DNA of 15,988 bases from an uncultured Butyricicoccus sp. (GCA_900544475.1 UQVU01000031.1:1-15988), one strand, 5' to 3'. Positions 8,488 to 14,935 are shown, counted from the first letter of the stretch. The notes: a model not told the origin generated them from the sequence alone. Numbers and translations are program-made.

Positions 8488-8516
8488 TTGCATTTTCCGT
8501 CCGACAGGATTATACT
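8488..8516 (+). promoter_or_regulatory. Promoter for the riboflavin operon
   Basis: TTGCAT (8488-8493), a 17-base spacer and TATACT (8511-8516) place the transcription start near 8523, about 50 bases upstream of the FMN aptamer. The -35 is weak. Confidence 0.65.
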
Positions 8517-8570
8517 GTATCCAGAAAGAGCGGCAAGCCGCCTTTTCAAACCGCAAAAACCGAATACCAT

Positions 8571-8694
8571 GTTCTTCAGGGCAGGGTGAAATTCCCTACC
8601 GGCGGTAAAGCCCGCGAGCGAGTGCCTTTTTTCGGCATGAGCATGATCTGGTGAAACTCCAGGGCCGACAGTACAGTCTGGATGAAAGAAGAAT
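8571..8694 (+). promoter_or_regulatory. FMN riboswitch (RFN element)
   Basis: The conserved RFN core is complete. P1 is TTCTTC (8572-8577) with GAAGAA (8688-8693). AGGGCAGGGTGAAATTCCC and ACCGGCGGTAAAGCCCGCGAG follow in family order. A variable arm (GTGCC/GGCAT) around 8624-8639 is next, then GATCTGGTGAAACTCCAG and GCCGACAGTACAGTCTGGATG. The aptamer binds FMN and in Firmicutes usually promotes termination of rib transcripts. It lies between the rib promoter and ribD. The leader from the inferred start to the ribD ATG is about 350 bases, so the expression platform is long. Confidence 0.97.
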
Positions 8695-8697
8695 GCA

Positions 8698-8713
8698 CGG
8701 AAAGTGATTTCCG
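8698..8713 (+). promoter_or_regulatory. Small GNRA-loop hairpin just after the FMN aptamer
   Basis: CGGAAA (8698-8703) and TTTCCG (8708-8713) form a perfect 6-bp stem capped by GTGA, a GNRA tetraloop in RNA, starting 5 bases after the P1 stem. It has no T tract, so it is not a terminator. Its role is unknown. Confidence 0.6.
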
Positions 8714-8726
8714 ATTGTTTGCTGTT

Positions 8727-8763
8727 CTGAAATGTCGTTTGATGTTTCAGTTTTTTGTTTTTC
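8727..8763 (+). terminator. Weak terminator-like hairpin in the rib leader
   Basis: CTGAAA (8727-8732) and TTTCAG (8745-8750) form a 6-bp AT-rich stem directly followed by TTTTTTGTTTTTC. The stem is weak, but the position is right for a riboswitch terminator. Confidence 0.45.
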
Positions 8764-8785
8764 ACGACAAAATAAGGCTTTTTTC

Positions 8786-8855
8786 ACGTCCCGAAGAATG
8801 GTCGTTATCTGGCATTCCGTTCGGATACGCTTCGTCTTCGGGGCGTTTTTATTTT
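8786..8855 (+). terminator. Likely riboswitch-controlled terminator before ribD
   Basis: CGTCCCGAAGA (8787-8797) pairs with TCTTCGGGGCG (8835-8845) over 11 bp with one G-U pair; an A-T pair can extend the base. TTTTTATTTT follows at 8846-8855. It ends 4 bases before the ribD ribosome binding site, so it is well placed to attenuate the operon when FMN is bound. Confidence 0.75.
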
Positions 8856-8859
8856 GACC

Positions 8860-8868
8860 GAGGTGATC
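8860..8868 (+). promoter_or_regulatory. Ribosome binding site that fixes the ribD start
   Basis: GAGGTGATC is complementary over nine bases to the 3' end of 16S rRNA. It sits directly before the ATG at 8871, with 7 bases after the GAGG core. Confidence 0.8.
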
Positions 8869-8870
8869 TC

Positions 8871-9956
8871 ATGCAGGATCAGAAAGAATATTTCATGCAC
8901 CGGGCGCTCGAGCTTGCCTCGCGCGGCGCGGGCCATACCGACCCCAATCCGATGGTCGGCTGCGTCATCGTCAAGGACGGACGCATCATCGGCGAGGGCT
9001 GGCACGAGCACATCGGCGGCCTGCACGCCGAGCGCAACGCCTTCGCGCACTGCACCGAGGATGCAGCCGGAGCCGATCTTTACGTCACGCTTGAGCCGTG
9101 CTGTCACTGGGGGCGCACGCCGCCCTGCACGGATGCCGTCATCGAGCACGGTATCCGCCGCGTGTTTGTCGGCTGCCTCGACCCCAACCCCCTCGTCGCC
9201 GGAAAGGGCGTGCAGATTTTGCGGAACGCGGGCATCGAGGTAGAAACCGGCGTGTGCGAGGCCGAGTGCCGCGAGAGGAACGAGGTGTTCTTCCACTACA
9301 TCACGCAGAAAACCCCGTTTGTCGTGCTCAAATACGCCATGACGCTCGACGGCAAGATCGCGGCGCACACGGGCGACAGCCGATGGGTGACGGGCGAGGC
9401 GGCGCGCCGCCATGTCCACGAAACACGAAACCGCCTCACCGGCATCATGGTCGGGGCGGGCACGGTGATTGCGGACGACCCGCTGCTCACCTGCCGCATC
9501 GAGGGCGGACGCAATCCCGTCCGCATCGTCTGCGACAGCCACGCACGCATTCCGGCGGACTGCAAGCTCGTGCAGACCGCCCGCGAGATTCCGACCTATG
9601 CCGCAGTCGTCGAGGAAAACGAGCGCACTGCTTATCTTGAGGAAAACGGCGTTCACATTCTGGTCTGCGGCGAGAAAAACGGCCGCGTGGACCTTACCGA
9701 CCTCATGCAGCAGCTCGGTGCGCTCGGCGTGAACGGCATTCTGCTCGAAGGTGGCTCGGCGCTTGCGTTCTCCGCCCTCCGCGAGGGCATCGTCCACCGC
9801 GTGCAGGCGTATGTCGCGCCCAAGCTCATCGGCGGCGCAGACGCGAAAACGCCGGTCGGCGGCGCAGGCTTCGACCGCATGGCGGACGCGCTCACGCTGA
9901 AAAACGTCCGCTGCACGCCGCTCGGCGAGGATATTCTCATCGAAGGGAGATTGTAA
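8871..9956 (+). CDS. ribD: Bifunctional pyrimidine deaminase/reductase RibD
   Basis: The 361-residue product carries out the second and third steps of riboflavin synthesis, deaminating the GTP cyclohydrolase II product and reducing the ribose side chain with NADPH. The deaminase domain (about 1-145) has DPNPMVGCVIV, the zinc/catalytic HAE at 52-54, and PCCHWGRTPPC at 76-86, giving zinc ligands His52, Cys77 and Cys86 and proton shuttle Glu54. The reductase domain starts with VVLKYAMTLDGKIA and includes SRWVTGEAARRHVH and VGAGTVIADDP. The open frame extends upstream to 8682, but that start lies inside the FMN aptamer; the ATG at 8871 matches the family N-terminus and has a strong ribosome binding site. 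It is the first gene of the rib operon. Confidence 0.97.
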   Translation: MQDQKEYFMHRALELASRGAGHTDPNPMVGCVIVKDGRIIGEGWHEHIGGLHAERNAFAHCTEDAAGADLYVTLEPCCHWGRTPPCTDAVIEHGIRRVFVGCLDPNPLVAGKGVQILRNAGIEVETGVCEAECRERNEVFFHYITQKTPFVVLKYAMTLDGKIAAHTGDSRWVTGEAARRHVHETRNRLTGIMVGAGTVIADDPLLTCRIEGGRNPVRIVCDSHARIPADCKLVQTAREIPTYAAVVEENERTAYLEENGVHILVCGEKNGRVDLTDLMQQLGALGVNGILLEGGSALAFSALREGIVHRVQAYVAPKLIGGADAKTPVGGAGFDRMADALTLKNVRCTPLGEDILIEGRL

Positions 9957-10595
9957 ATGTTTACCGGCATCATTGAAGAAGTCGGCACGGTCCGGCGCAT
10001 CGAGCACGGCGCGAAGGGCGCACGACTGACGATAGGCGCGAAAACCGTGCTTGAGGATACGAAAATCGGCGACAGCATCGCGACAAACGGCGTGTGCCTG
10101 ACGGTCGTTTCACAGACCTGCGACAGCTTTTCCGCCGACGTCATGGCGGAGAGCCTGCGGCGCTCGGCGCTCGGCAGTCTGCAAAGCGGCTCGCCGGTCA
10201 ACCTTGAACGGGCGATGGCGGCGAACGGCCGCTTCGGCGGACACATCGTTTCCGGCCACATCGACGGCACGGGTACGATTGCCTCGCAGAAGCGCGAGGA
10301 CAACGCAGTCTGGGTCAAGGTCAAGACCCCCGCTCCCCTGCTCCGCTACATCGTCGAGAAAGGCTCGATTGCGATAGACGGCGTGAGCCTGACGGTCGCG
10401 GCGGTCACGGAAACCGACTTCTCCGTTTCCATCATTCCGCACACCGGGGCGCAGACCATCCTGCTCGGCAAAAAGCCGGGCGAGCCGGTCAACCTCGAAT
10501 GCGATGTTATCGGCAAATACGTCGAAAAGCTCATTCAGCCGCATAAGACCGGCGGCATCAGCACAGATTTCCTCGCGGCGAACGGATTTATCTGA
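9957..10595 (+). CDS. ribE: Riboflavin synthase alpha subunit
   Basis: The 212-residue product catalyses dismutation of two 6,7-dimethyl-8-ribityllumazine molecules to riboflavin and a pyrimidine that returns to the pathway. It starts with the family signature MFTGIIEEVG and contains two lumazine-binding barrels. The first carries NGVCLTV at 45-51 and ends near GRFGGHIVSGHIDGTG (91-106). The second repeats the pattern with IDGVSLTV (140-147), NLECDVIGKYVEKL closing it. Length is normal. Its ATG follows the ribD stop with no gap, and AAGGGAG at 9943-9949 lies inside the end of ribD, so the two are translationally linked. In B. subtilis naming this is ribE; the E. coli enzyme is RibC. Confidence 0.97.
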   Translation: MFTGIIEEVGTVRRIEHGAKGARLTIGAKTVLEDTKIGDSIATNGVCLTVVSQTCDSFSADVMAESLRRSALGSLQSGSPVNLERAMAANGRFGGHIVSGHIDGTGTIASQKREDNAVWVKVKTPAPLLRYIVEKGSIAIDGVSLTVAAVTETDFSVSIIPHTGAQTILLGKKPGEPVNLECDVIGKYVEKLIQPHKTGGISTDFLAANGFI

Positions 10596-10634
10596 GCCGC
10601 ATCACCACAATAGATTATTTCCGGAGGAATACAC

Positions 10635-11843
10635 ATGGCAGCAGAATACAGCACGATTGAACAGGCGCTTGAAGAGCTTCGCTCGGGCCGCCTTATCATG
10701 GTCATCGACGACCCCGACCGCGAAAACGAGGGCGACCTCATCTGCGCGGCGCAGTTCGCCACGACCGCAAACGTCAACTTCATGGCGGCAAAGGCCAAGG
10801 GACTCATCTGCACCCCGATGAGCGAGCAGGTCGCACGCCGTCTGGGCCTTGAGCAGATGGTCAAGGTCAACACCGACAACCACCACACCGCCTTTACGGT
10901 TTCCATCGACCACGTGAACACCACGACCGGCATTTCCGCCGAGGAGCGCGGCTTTACCTGCCGCAGCTGCGTGGACCCGAACACCCGTCCCGAGGACCTG
11001 CGCCGTCCGGGTCATGTGTTCCCGCTGATTGCGCGTCGCGGCGGCGTGCTCACCCGCAACGGACACACCGAGGCGACGGTCGATCTGTGCCGTCTGGCAG
11101 GACTGGAACAGTGCGGTCTGTGCTGCGAGATCATGCGCGACGACGGCACGATGATGCGCACCGCCGAGCTGCTCGAAAAGGCCGAGGAATGGGGTCTTGC
11201 GGTCATCACCATCAAGGACCTTCAGGACTACTGCCGCCGCCACGACAAGCACGTTGTCCGCGAGGCGAACGCCAAGATGCCGACCCGTTTCGGTGAATTC
11301 CGCATCATGGGCTACGTCAACGACCTGACCGGTGAGCACCACGTTGCCCTCGTCAAGGGCGACATCGGGGACGGAAGGAACCTGCTCTGCCGCGTGCATT
11401 CCGAGTGCCTGACGGGCGACGTATTCGGCTCGCGCCGCTGCGACTGCGGCCAGCAGCTTGCCGCCGCGATGCAGCAGATCGAGAAAGAGGGACGCGGCGT
11501 GCTGCTCTATATGCGTCAGGAGGGCCGCGGCATCGGCCTTATCAACAAGCTCAAGGCCTACGAGCTTCAGGAGCAGGGCTTTGACACGGTGGAAGCAAAC
11601 GTCAAGCTCGGCTTCGCGCCCGGCCTGCGCGAATACTGGATCGGCGCACAGATTCTTCAGGATCTCGGTGCAAAGGAGCTGCGTCTGCTGACGAACAACC
11701 CGGAAAAAATCTACGGTCTGGACGGCTTCGGCGTGGAAATCGCCGAGCGCGTACCGATCGAAATCGCACCGCAGGAGGACGATGCGTTCTATCTGCGCAC
11801 CAAGAAAATCAAGATGGGACACCTGTTCAGCGAAAAATTATAA
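10635..11843 (+). CDS. ribBA: Bifunctional DHBP synthase / GTP cyclohydrolase II
   Basis: The 402-residue fusion supplies both riboflavin precursors. The N-terminal domain (about 1-205) is 3,4-dihydroxy-2-butanone 4-phosphate synthase, with [12 protein letters not shown] at 25-36, TTTGIS at 97-102 and RNGHTEA at 141-147. The C-terminal domain (about 210-402) is GTP cyclohydrolase II, with [20 protein letters not shown] at 253-272 giving zinc ligands Cys258, Cys269 and Cys271, and [16 protein letters not shown] at 290-305. The start has CCGGAGG 8-10 bases upstream. It follows ribE by 39 bases. Both active-site motif sets look intact, so both activities are expected. Its stop codon lies inside a perfect palindrome (11830-11852). 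Confidence 0.97.
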   Translation: MAAEYSTIEQALEELRSGRLIMVIDDPDRENEGDLICAAQFATTANVNFMAAKAKGLICTPMSEQVARRLGLEQMVKVNTDNHHTAFTVSIDHVNTTTGISAEERGFTCRSCVDPNTRPEDLRRPGHVFPLIARRGGVLTRNGHTEATVDLCRLAGLEQCGLCCEIMRDDGTMMRTAELLEKAEEWGLAVITIKDLQDYCRRHDKHVVREANAKMPTRFGEFRIMGYVNDLTGEHHVALVKGDIGDGRNLLCRVHSECLTGDVFGSRRCDCGQQLAAAMQQIEKEGRGVLLYMRQEGRGIGLINKLKAYELQEQGFDTVEANVKLGFAPGLREYWIGAQILQDLGAKELRLLTNNPEKIYGLDGFGVEIAERVPIEIAPQEDDAFYLRTKKIKMGHLFSEKL

Positions 11844-11852
11844 ATTTTTCGC
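11830..11852 (+). repeat. Perfect 10-bp palindrome spanning the ribBA stop codon
   Basis: GCGAAAAATT (11830-11839) and AATTTTTCGC (11843-11852) are perfect inverted copies around ATA, and the TAA stop (11841-11843) lies at the centre. It lacks a long T tract beyond the arm itself, so it is at best a weak terminator or pause site. Confidence 0.8.
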
Positions 11853-11854
11853 CG

Positions 11855-11935
11855 AGAGTGAAGAGTGGAGAGTGAAGCGGCCCCCCGCCGCTCCCTCCCT
11901 CCCCCACGTTCTCTTCACTCTCAACTCTACACTCT
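11855..11935 (+). repeat. Heptamer-built inverted repeat between ribBA and ribH
   Basis: A 23-base arm at 11855-11877 is mirrored at 11913-11935 with 21 of 23 positions complementary, around a 35-base C-rich loop. The left arm consists of phased heptamers AGTGAAG, AGTGGAG and AGTGAAG; the right arm is CTTCACT, CTCAACT and CTACACT. Such purine/pyrimidine inverted repeats resemble small non-autonomous mobile or dispersed palindromic elements. It sits inside an otherwise tight operon. No coding potential is seen. Confidence 0.75.
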
Positions 11936-11968
11936 ATTAAATCTGTTTATCTGAAAGGAAGACTAAAA

Positions 11969-12430
11969 ATGAAGGTACTCGAAGGAAAACTGGTTGCAGG
12001 CAAGGGCAAATTCGCTATCGTTGGTGCTCGTTTCAACGAATTTATCGTATCCAAGCTGATTTCGGGCGCGGAGGACACGCTCGTGCGCCACGGCGTAGAC
12101 ACGGACGACATCACGCTCGTCTGGGTACCGGGCGCGTTTGAGATTCCGATTGCGGCACAGAAGCTGGCGCAGAGCGGCAAGTATGACGCGGTAATCTGCC
12201 TCGGCGCGGTCATTCGCGGCTCGACGAGCCACTACGAGCTGGTTTGCAGCGAAACCGCCAAGGGCATCGCGCAGGTTGGCCTCCAGACCGGTGTTCCGGT
12301 AACGTTCGGCGTCATCACGACCGAAAACATCGAGCAGGCTATCGAGCGTGCCGGCACGAAGGCAGGCAACAAGGGCGCAGATGCGGCGATGGCGGCGCTG
12401 GAGCTGGTCAATCTGCTGCCGCAGATTTGA
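11969..12430 (+). CDS. ribH: 6,7-dimethyl-8-ribityllumazine synthase (lumazine synthase)
   Basis: The 153-residue product condenses the ribitylamino-pyrimidine with 3,4-dihydroxy-2-butanone 4-phosphate to give lumazine, the substrate of RibE. Family motifs are clear: ARFNEFI at 20-26, VPGAFEIP at 53-60, [13 protein letters not shown] at 79-90 with the catalytic His88, and [10 protein letters not shown] at 127-136, whose last part binds phosphate. Length is typical of icosahedral lumazine synthases, which often enclose RibE; capsid assembly is inferred, not seen. AAGGAAG lies about 7 bases before the ATG. It is separated from ribBA by 125 bases holding a palindrome and an inverted repeat, unlike the tight spacing of the other rib genes. 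It is followed by hairpin array 2. Confidence 0.97.
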   Translation: MKVLEGKLVAGKGKFAIVGARFNEFIVSKLISGAEDTLVRHGVDTDDITLVWVPGAFEIPIAAQKLAQSGKYDAVICLGAVIRGSTSHYELVCSETAKGIAQVGLQTGVPVTFGVITTENIEQAIERAGTKAGNKGADAAMAALELVNLLPQI

Positions 12431-12431
12431 C

Positions 12432-12674
12432 TCTAAGGGGGACGCTGTCCCCCTTAGATACGCCCCCGGTTCCGGAGAAACCGGGGGCGATAACCCCCTC
12501 TCGTCCGCACGGCGGACGAGGCCGCGCCGCCGCGGCGCGGGCAGTGGAGTAAAAGTCAGGTACACGCCCTGACTTTTACGGAGAATTTTTACGCGGCGCT
12601 CTGCGGAGCGCCTGTCCTGCCTGTTTTGCCGAAGGCAAAATGCGGCAGGAGATTGCGCACGCCCTGCGTGCGCA
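12432..12674 (+). repeat. Hairpin array 2: eight consecutive stem-loops after ribH
   Basis: The run begins 2 bases after the ribH stop. H1 12432-12458 has 12 bp and loop GCT. H2 12461-12489 is CGCCCCCGGTT/AACCGGGGGCG. H3 12500-12520 is CTCGTCCGC/GCGGACGAG. H4 12522-12540 is CCGCGCCG/CGGCGCGG. H5 12549-12579 is GTAAAAGTCAGG/CCTGACTTTTAC with loop TACACGC. H6 12595-12612 is GGCGCTC/GAGCGCC. H7 12615-12650 has two 7-bp stems separated by a small internal loop. H8 12654-12674 is TGCGCACGC/GCGTGCGCA. Together with the terminator that follows, roughly two thirds of the bases in 12432-12698 are paired by hand count. All stems are perfect or nearly so, yet unrelated to one another. Confidence 0.9.
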
Positions 12675-12675
12675 G

Positions 12676-12708
12676 AAGGCACGCCATAGGCGTGCCTTTT
12701 TCCTTTGT
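12676..12708 (+). terminator. Intrinsic terminator of the rib operon
   Basis: AAGGCACGCC (12676-12685) and GGCGTGCCTT (12689-12698) form a perfect 10-bp stem with loop ATA, followed by TTTTTCCTTTGTTT. It closes hairpin array 2, as the terminator at 3543 closes array 1. On the minus strand it has no good T tract, so it does not obviously serve the convergent gene. Confidence 0.88.
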
Positions 12709-12723
12709 TTCGACTTCCTTTGT

Positions 12724-13626
12724 TCAGATCAGAGCTGTCGGGTTCAGCTCATAGATGTCCGTATCGCCGAACAGGCCGAGCCGGTCCATATCCTGCAGGA
12801 TGATGCTGCCGTCGGTGCGGCTGCGGTAGATGCACAGCCAGATGTCGCTCTCGCCGCGCGCATCGTACCAGGGCGGAACCGTGGTATTCGATGCCGCTTC
12901 CTCGTTTTTTGTCATCCAGGTCAGATAAAACTCGTAATCCTCGGTCGGGAAGTTCTCCTCGTCATACCAGCTGTCGCTTTCCTCCGAGCAGCTAGAATAG
13001 CCCTGTTCAACATACTGCTTCGAACCGTCCGGCGCGATATACCCGAGCGTGTACGCGCCGTCCTCACCCGGTTCAAAATAAAGCGCGAGCGTCGCGCCGT
13101 CGCTCAGCGGGAGTTCGATCTGCTCCCCGACCAGAATGCTCAGATCGATATAAGTATCCGCATTATCATCATCATAGCTGCTGTCGCCGTCCGTAAAATC
13201 GTAAATGAAATCCGGGAGCCGCTCCGGGAAATTCGCGGTGCTGTCCTCGATCAGGCCGATGAACGCCGGCGCAATATTGAGCAGGAAAACAATCGCCGCG
13301 ACCACGATGGCGGCTGTTCTGCTGCCCTTGACGCGGTTTTCGCGGATGGGTTTCGCGGACGGACGCGCCTTTCTGCCGAGCGGCTGCGCCTCGTGCGAGT
13401 GCGACTGATGCTGCGCGGTGGTGCGGACGCTCTCGTACTCCGGGTCGATTTCGGACTGCACGCTTTCGTATTCGGTGCGCTCCTTTGCTTTCGGACGCAC
13501 CGGTTTGGGCTGGAACGGGAATTTCCGCGGCTCGCTGAGCCGTCCTCTGCTGCCTGCGCGTGCGCCGCAGACCGGGCAGGTTTTCTCCCCGTCGTCAAAG
13601 TTGATACCGCAATGCTGGCATTTCAT
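12724..13626 (-). CDS. Zinc-ribbon single-pass membrane protein of unknown function
   Basis: I do not recognise this 300-residue protein. It starts MKCQHCGINFDDGEKTCPVC, a CxxC...CxxC zinc ribbon with Cys3, Cys6, Cys17 and Cys20. A Pro/Arg/Lys-rich and Glu-rich linker follows (30-100), including two EYESV copies. One hydrophobic helix lies at about 104-126 (AAIVVAAIVFLLNIAPAFIG) after a basic cluster. The acidic C-terminal region (about 127-300) contains LDAT-free, Tyr/Asp-rich sequence with a likely beta-rich fold and no motif I can name. A short zinc-ribbon head inside and a globular tail outside is the likely topology. The ATG at 13626 has a purine-rich binding site at 13635-13643; an earlier in-frame ATG (13677) has none. 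It is convergent with the rib operon and divergent from the GntR gene. Confidence 0.88.
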   Translation of the reverse strand: MKCQHCGINFDDGEKTCPVCGARAGSRGRLSEPRKFPFQPKPVRPKAKERTEYESVQSEIDPEYESVRTTAQHQSHSHEAQPLGRKARPSAKPIRENRVKGSRTAAIVVAAIVFLLNIAPAFIGLIEDSTANFPERLPDFIYDFTDGDSSYDDDNADTYIDLSILVGEQIELPLSDGATLALYFEPGEDGAYTLGYIAPDGSKQYVEQGYSSCSEESDSWYDEENFPTEDYEFYLTWMTKNEEAASNTTVPPWYDARGESDIWLCIYRSRTDGSIILQDMDRLGLFGDTDIYELNPTALI

Positions 13627-13634
13627 ACAATGCG

Positions 13635-13643
13635 CCCCCTCTC
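13635..13643 (-). promoter_or_regulatory. Ribosome binding site deciding the zinc-ribbon gene start
   Basis: On the minus strand GAGAGGGGG lies 8 bases before the ATG at 13626, which puts the zinc-ribbon cysteines at the very N-terminus as usual for such proteins. Confidence 0.65.
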
Positions 13644-13706
13644 TTGAAGTGCACGATTCAATCGGATAAAAGAGCATTCAGCCAGACTGCCCTTTTCTGT
13701 ACCCTC

Positions 13707-13735
13707 ATCATATCAAAGATTACCACATATCGCAA
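13707..13735 (-). promoter_or_regulatory. Promoter for the zinc-ribbon gene
   Basis: On the minus strand TTGCGA (13730-13735), a 17-base spacer and TATGAT (13707-13712) are present, with a TGn extended -10. The leader is about 75 bases. Confidence 0.7.
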
Positions 13736-13752
13736 GAGGTTTCCCCTGTTTT

Positions 13753-13790
13753 GCAGACTTTCGCATCGGTCTGCGAATTTTTTTATTTTT
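13753..13790 (+). terminator. Terminator-like hairpin upstream of the GntR promoter
   Basis: GCAGAC (13753-13758) and GTCTGC (13769-13774) form a 6-bp stem with a 10-base loop. GAA and then TTTTTTTATTTTT follow. No plus-strand gene lies just upstream, so it may insulate the GntR operon from read-through. A competing TCGCA/TGCGA stem overlaps it. Confidence 0.5.
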
Positions 13791-13794
13791 CCTC

Positions 13795-13823
13795 TTGACA
13801 TTCTTGTGTTATTGTATTATTAT
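13795..13823 (+). promoter_or_regulatory. Strong promoter for the GntR-ABC operon
   Basis: A perfect TTGACA (13795-13800), a 17-base spacer and TATTAT (13818-13823) are present. This is the best -35 in the window. Confidence 0.85.
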
Positions 13824-13833
13824 CATAGTACAA
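13812..13833 (+). promoter_or_regulatory. Candidate GntR operator overlapping the -10 box
   Basis: A 22-base imperfect palindrome beginning TTGTA and ending TACAA is symmetric at 18 of 22 positions. It covers the whole -10 box and the expected transcription start. A YtrA-type repressor encoded just downstream would block RNA polymerase by binding here. The symmetry is seen; binding is inferred. Confidence 0.55.
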
Positions 13834-13856
13834 CATGACAAGAAAGGACTGAGGCT

Positions 13857-14225
13857 ATGCAGTGGCAGCTTCGCGGGGATCGCCCAATCTACCAGCAGAT
13901 TATGGAAAAGCTGACCGAACAGATTGTCAGCGGACAGCTGAGCGCAGGCGACAAGGTGCCGCCGGTGCGTGAGCTTGCGGCGGAGGCCGGTGTCAACCCG
14001 AACACCATGCAGCGTGCCCTTGCGGATCTCGAACGTGAGGGACTGATGCACAGCAACCGCACCAGCGGCAGATATGTGACGGAGGATAAGAGTATGATCG
14101 CACAGATTCGCGGACAAATCGCGGACGAGAGAATTTCGGAGTTTCTCGCCGGCATGAGCCAGCTCGGCTTTACCGAACAGGAGATCCTGTCGCTCCTCGA
14201 AAAACGGCAGGAGAAAGGGGAATGA
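13857..14225 (+). CDS. GntR family transcriptional regulator, YtrA-like
   Basis: The 122-residue product has the short form typical of the YtrA subfamily: a GntR winged helix and a small helical dimerisation tail instead of a large effector domain. The DNA-binding region spans about 10-75, with RPIYQQIMEKLTEQIVSGQL, then VPPVRELAAEAGVNPNTMQR (34-53, the recognition helix) and the wing SGRYVT (70-75). AAAGGA at 13843-13848 supports the ATG at 13857. Its stop overlaps the ABC gene start (ATGA at 14222). By family behaviour it represses its own operon, which encodes an ABC exporter, and is relieved by cell-envelope stress or a peptide or lantibiotic signal. That trigger is inferred only. Confidence 0.93.
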   Translation: MQWQLRGDRPIYQQIMEKLTEQIVSGQLSAGDKVPPVRELAAEAGVNPNTMQRALADLEREGLMHSNRTSGRYVTEDKSMIAQIRGQIADERISEFLAGMSQLGFTEQEILSLLEKRQEKGE

Positions 14226-14935
14226 ACATGGAACAGAACAATCCACTGGTCGTATGCAGCGGACTGACCAAGACATACGGCGGTTTTACGGCGCTCGACC
14301 ACCTCGACCTGACGCTTGAGCGCGGCCGCTTCATCGGCCTGCTCGGCCCGAACGGCTCGGGCAAGACCACGACCATCAAGCTGCTCAACGGCCTGCTTCA
14401 GCCGACCGCCGGCACGGTAACGATTGACGGAATGCAGCCGGGGCGCGGCACGCACAGCATCGTCAGCTATCTGCCCGACCGCGCCTGCCTGGACGAAAAC
14501 ATGAAGGTCGCGGACATCATCGACTTTTTCAGTGATTTCTACCGCGACTTTGACCGCGTCAAGGCGACCGAAATGCTGAATACACTGAATCTGTCCTCGC
14601 TGTCCCGCCTGAAAGCGCTCAGCAAGGGCAACCGCGAAAAGGTGCAGCTGATTTTGACGATGAGCCGCCGGGCGCAGCTTTACATCCTCGACGAGCCGAT
14701 CGCTGGCGTAGACCCTGCCGCGCGCGACTACATTCTGAACACCATTCTCGCCAATTACAGCGAGGACGCCTCGGTTCTGCTCTCGACCCATTTGATTGCG
14801 GACATTGAGCGCGTGCTCGACGAGGTCGTTTTTCTCAAAGAGGGCAGCATGGTGCTGCATGAGGGCGTGGACACCATCCGCGAGGAGCACGGAAAGTCCG
14901 TCGATATGCTGTTTCGGGAGGTATTTTCATGTTAA
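14222..14935 (+). CDS. ABC transporter ATP-binding protein (YtrB-like)
   Basis: The 237-residue ATPase has all nucleotide-binding elements: Walker A GPNGSGKT at 42-49, a Q-loop region replaced by YLPDRACLDENM (83-94), a family-type signature LSKGNREK at 133-140 in place of LSGGQ, Walker B LYILDEP at 153-159, a D-loop AGVDP at 161-165, and the switch His190 in LLSTHLI. The LSKG variant is common in small GntR-linked transporters, so I do not read it as loss of function. Two starts are possible, the ATG at 14222 (AGGAG at 14209-14213) or at 14228 (AAGGGG at 14215-14220); the first overlaps the regulator stop and suggests coupling. It pairs with the membrane protein encoded next. The substrate is unknown. 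Confidence 0.94.
   Translation: MNMEQNNPLVVCSGLTKTYGGFTALDHLDLTLERGRFIGLLGPNGSGKTTTIKLLNGLLQPTAGTVTIDGMQPGRGTHSIVSYLPDRACLDENMKVADIIDFFSDFYRDFDRVKATEMLNTLNLSSLSRLKALSKGNREKVQLILTMSRRAQLYILDEPIAGVDPAARDYILNTILANYSEDASVLLSTHLIADIERVLDEVVFLKEGSMVLHEGVDTIREEHGKSVDMLFREVFSC

Noticed and set aside
6900..8765. Open frame of 621 codons on the minus strand across the ACT/UPF0210 genes and the riboswitch
   Set aside because: It runs antisense through two well-identified genes, a terminator and the FMN aptamer, and contains no recognisable domain.
8682..8870. In-frame 63-codon extension of ribD
   Set aside because: The upstream ATG lies in the 3' end of the FMN aptamer and the extension crosses both terminator-like hairpins. 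The ATG at 8871 has a strong ribosome binding site and matches the family start.
12431..12708. CRISPR array or integron attC array
   Set aside because: The stems share no constant repeat, spacing is irregular, and no cas genes, integrase or cassette genes are present.
12640..13647. Plus-strand open frame of 335 codons across the zinc-ribbon gene
   Set aside because: It begins inside the hairpin array and is antisense to a gene with a zinc ribbon, a membrane helix, a binding site and a promoter. The plus-strand product has no motif.
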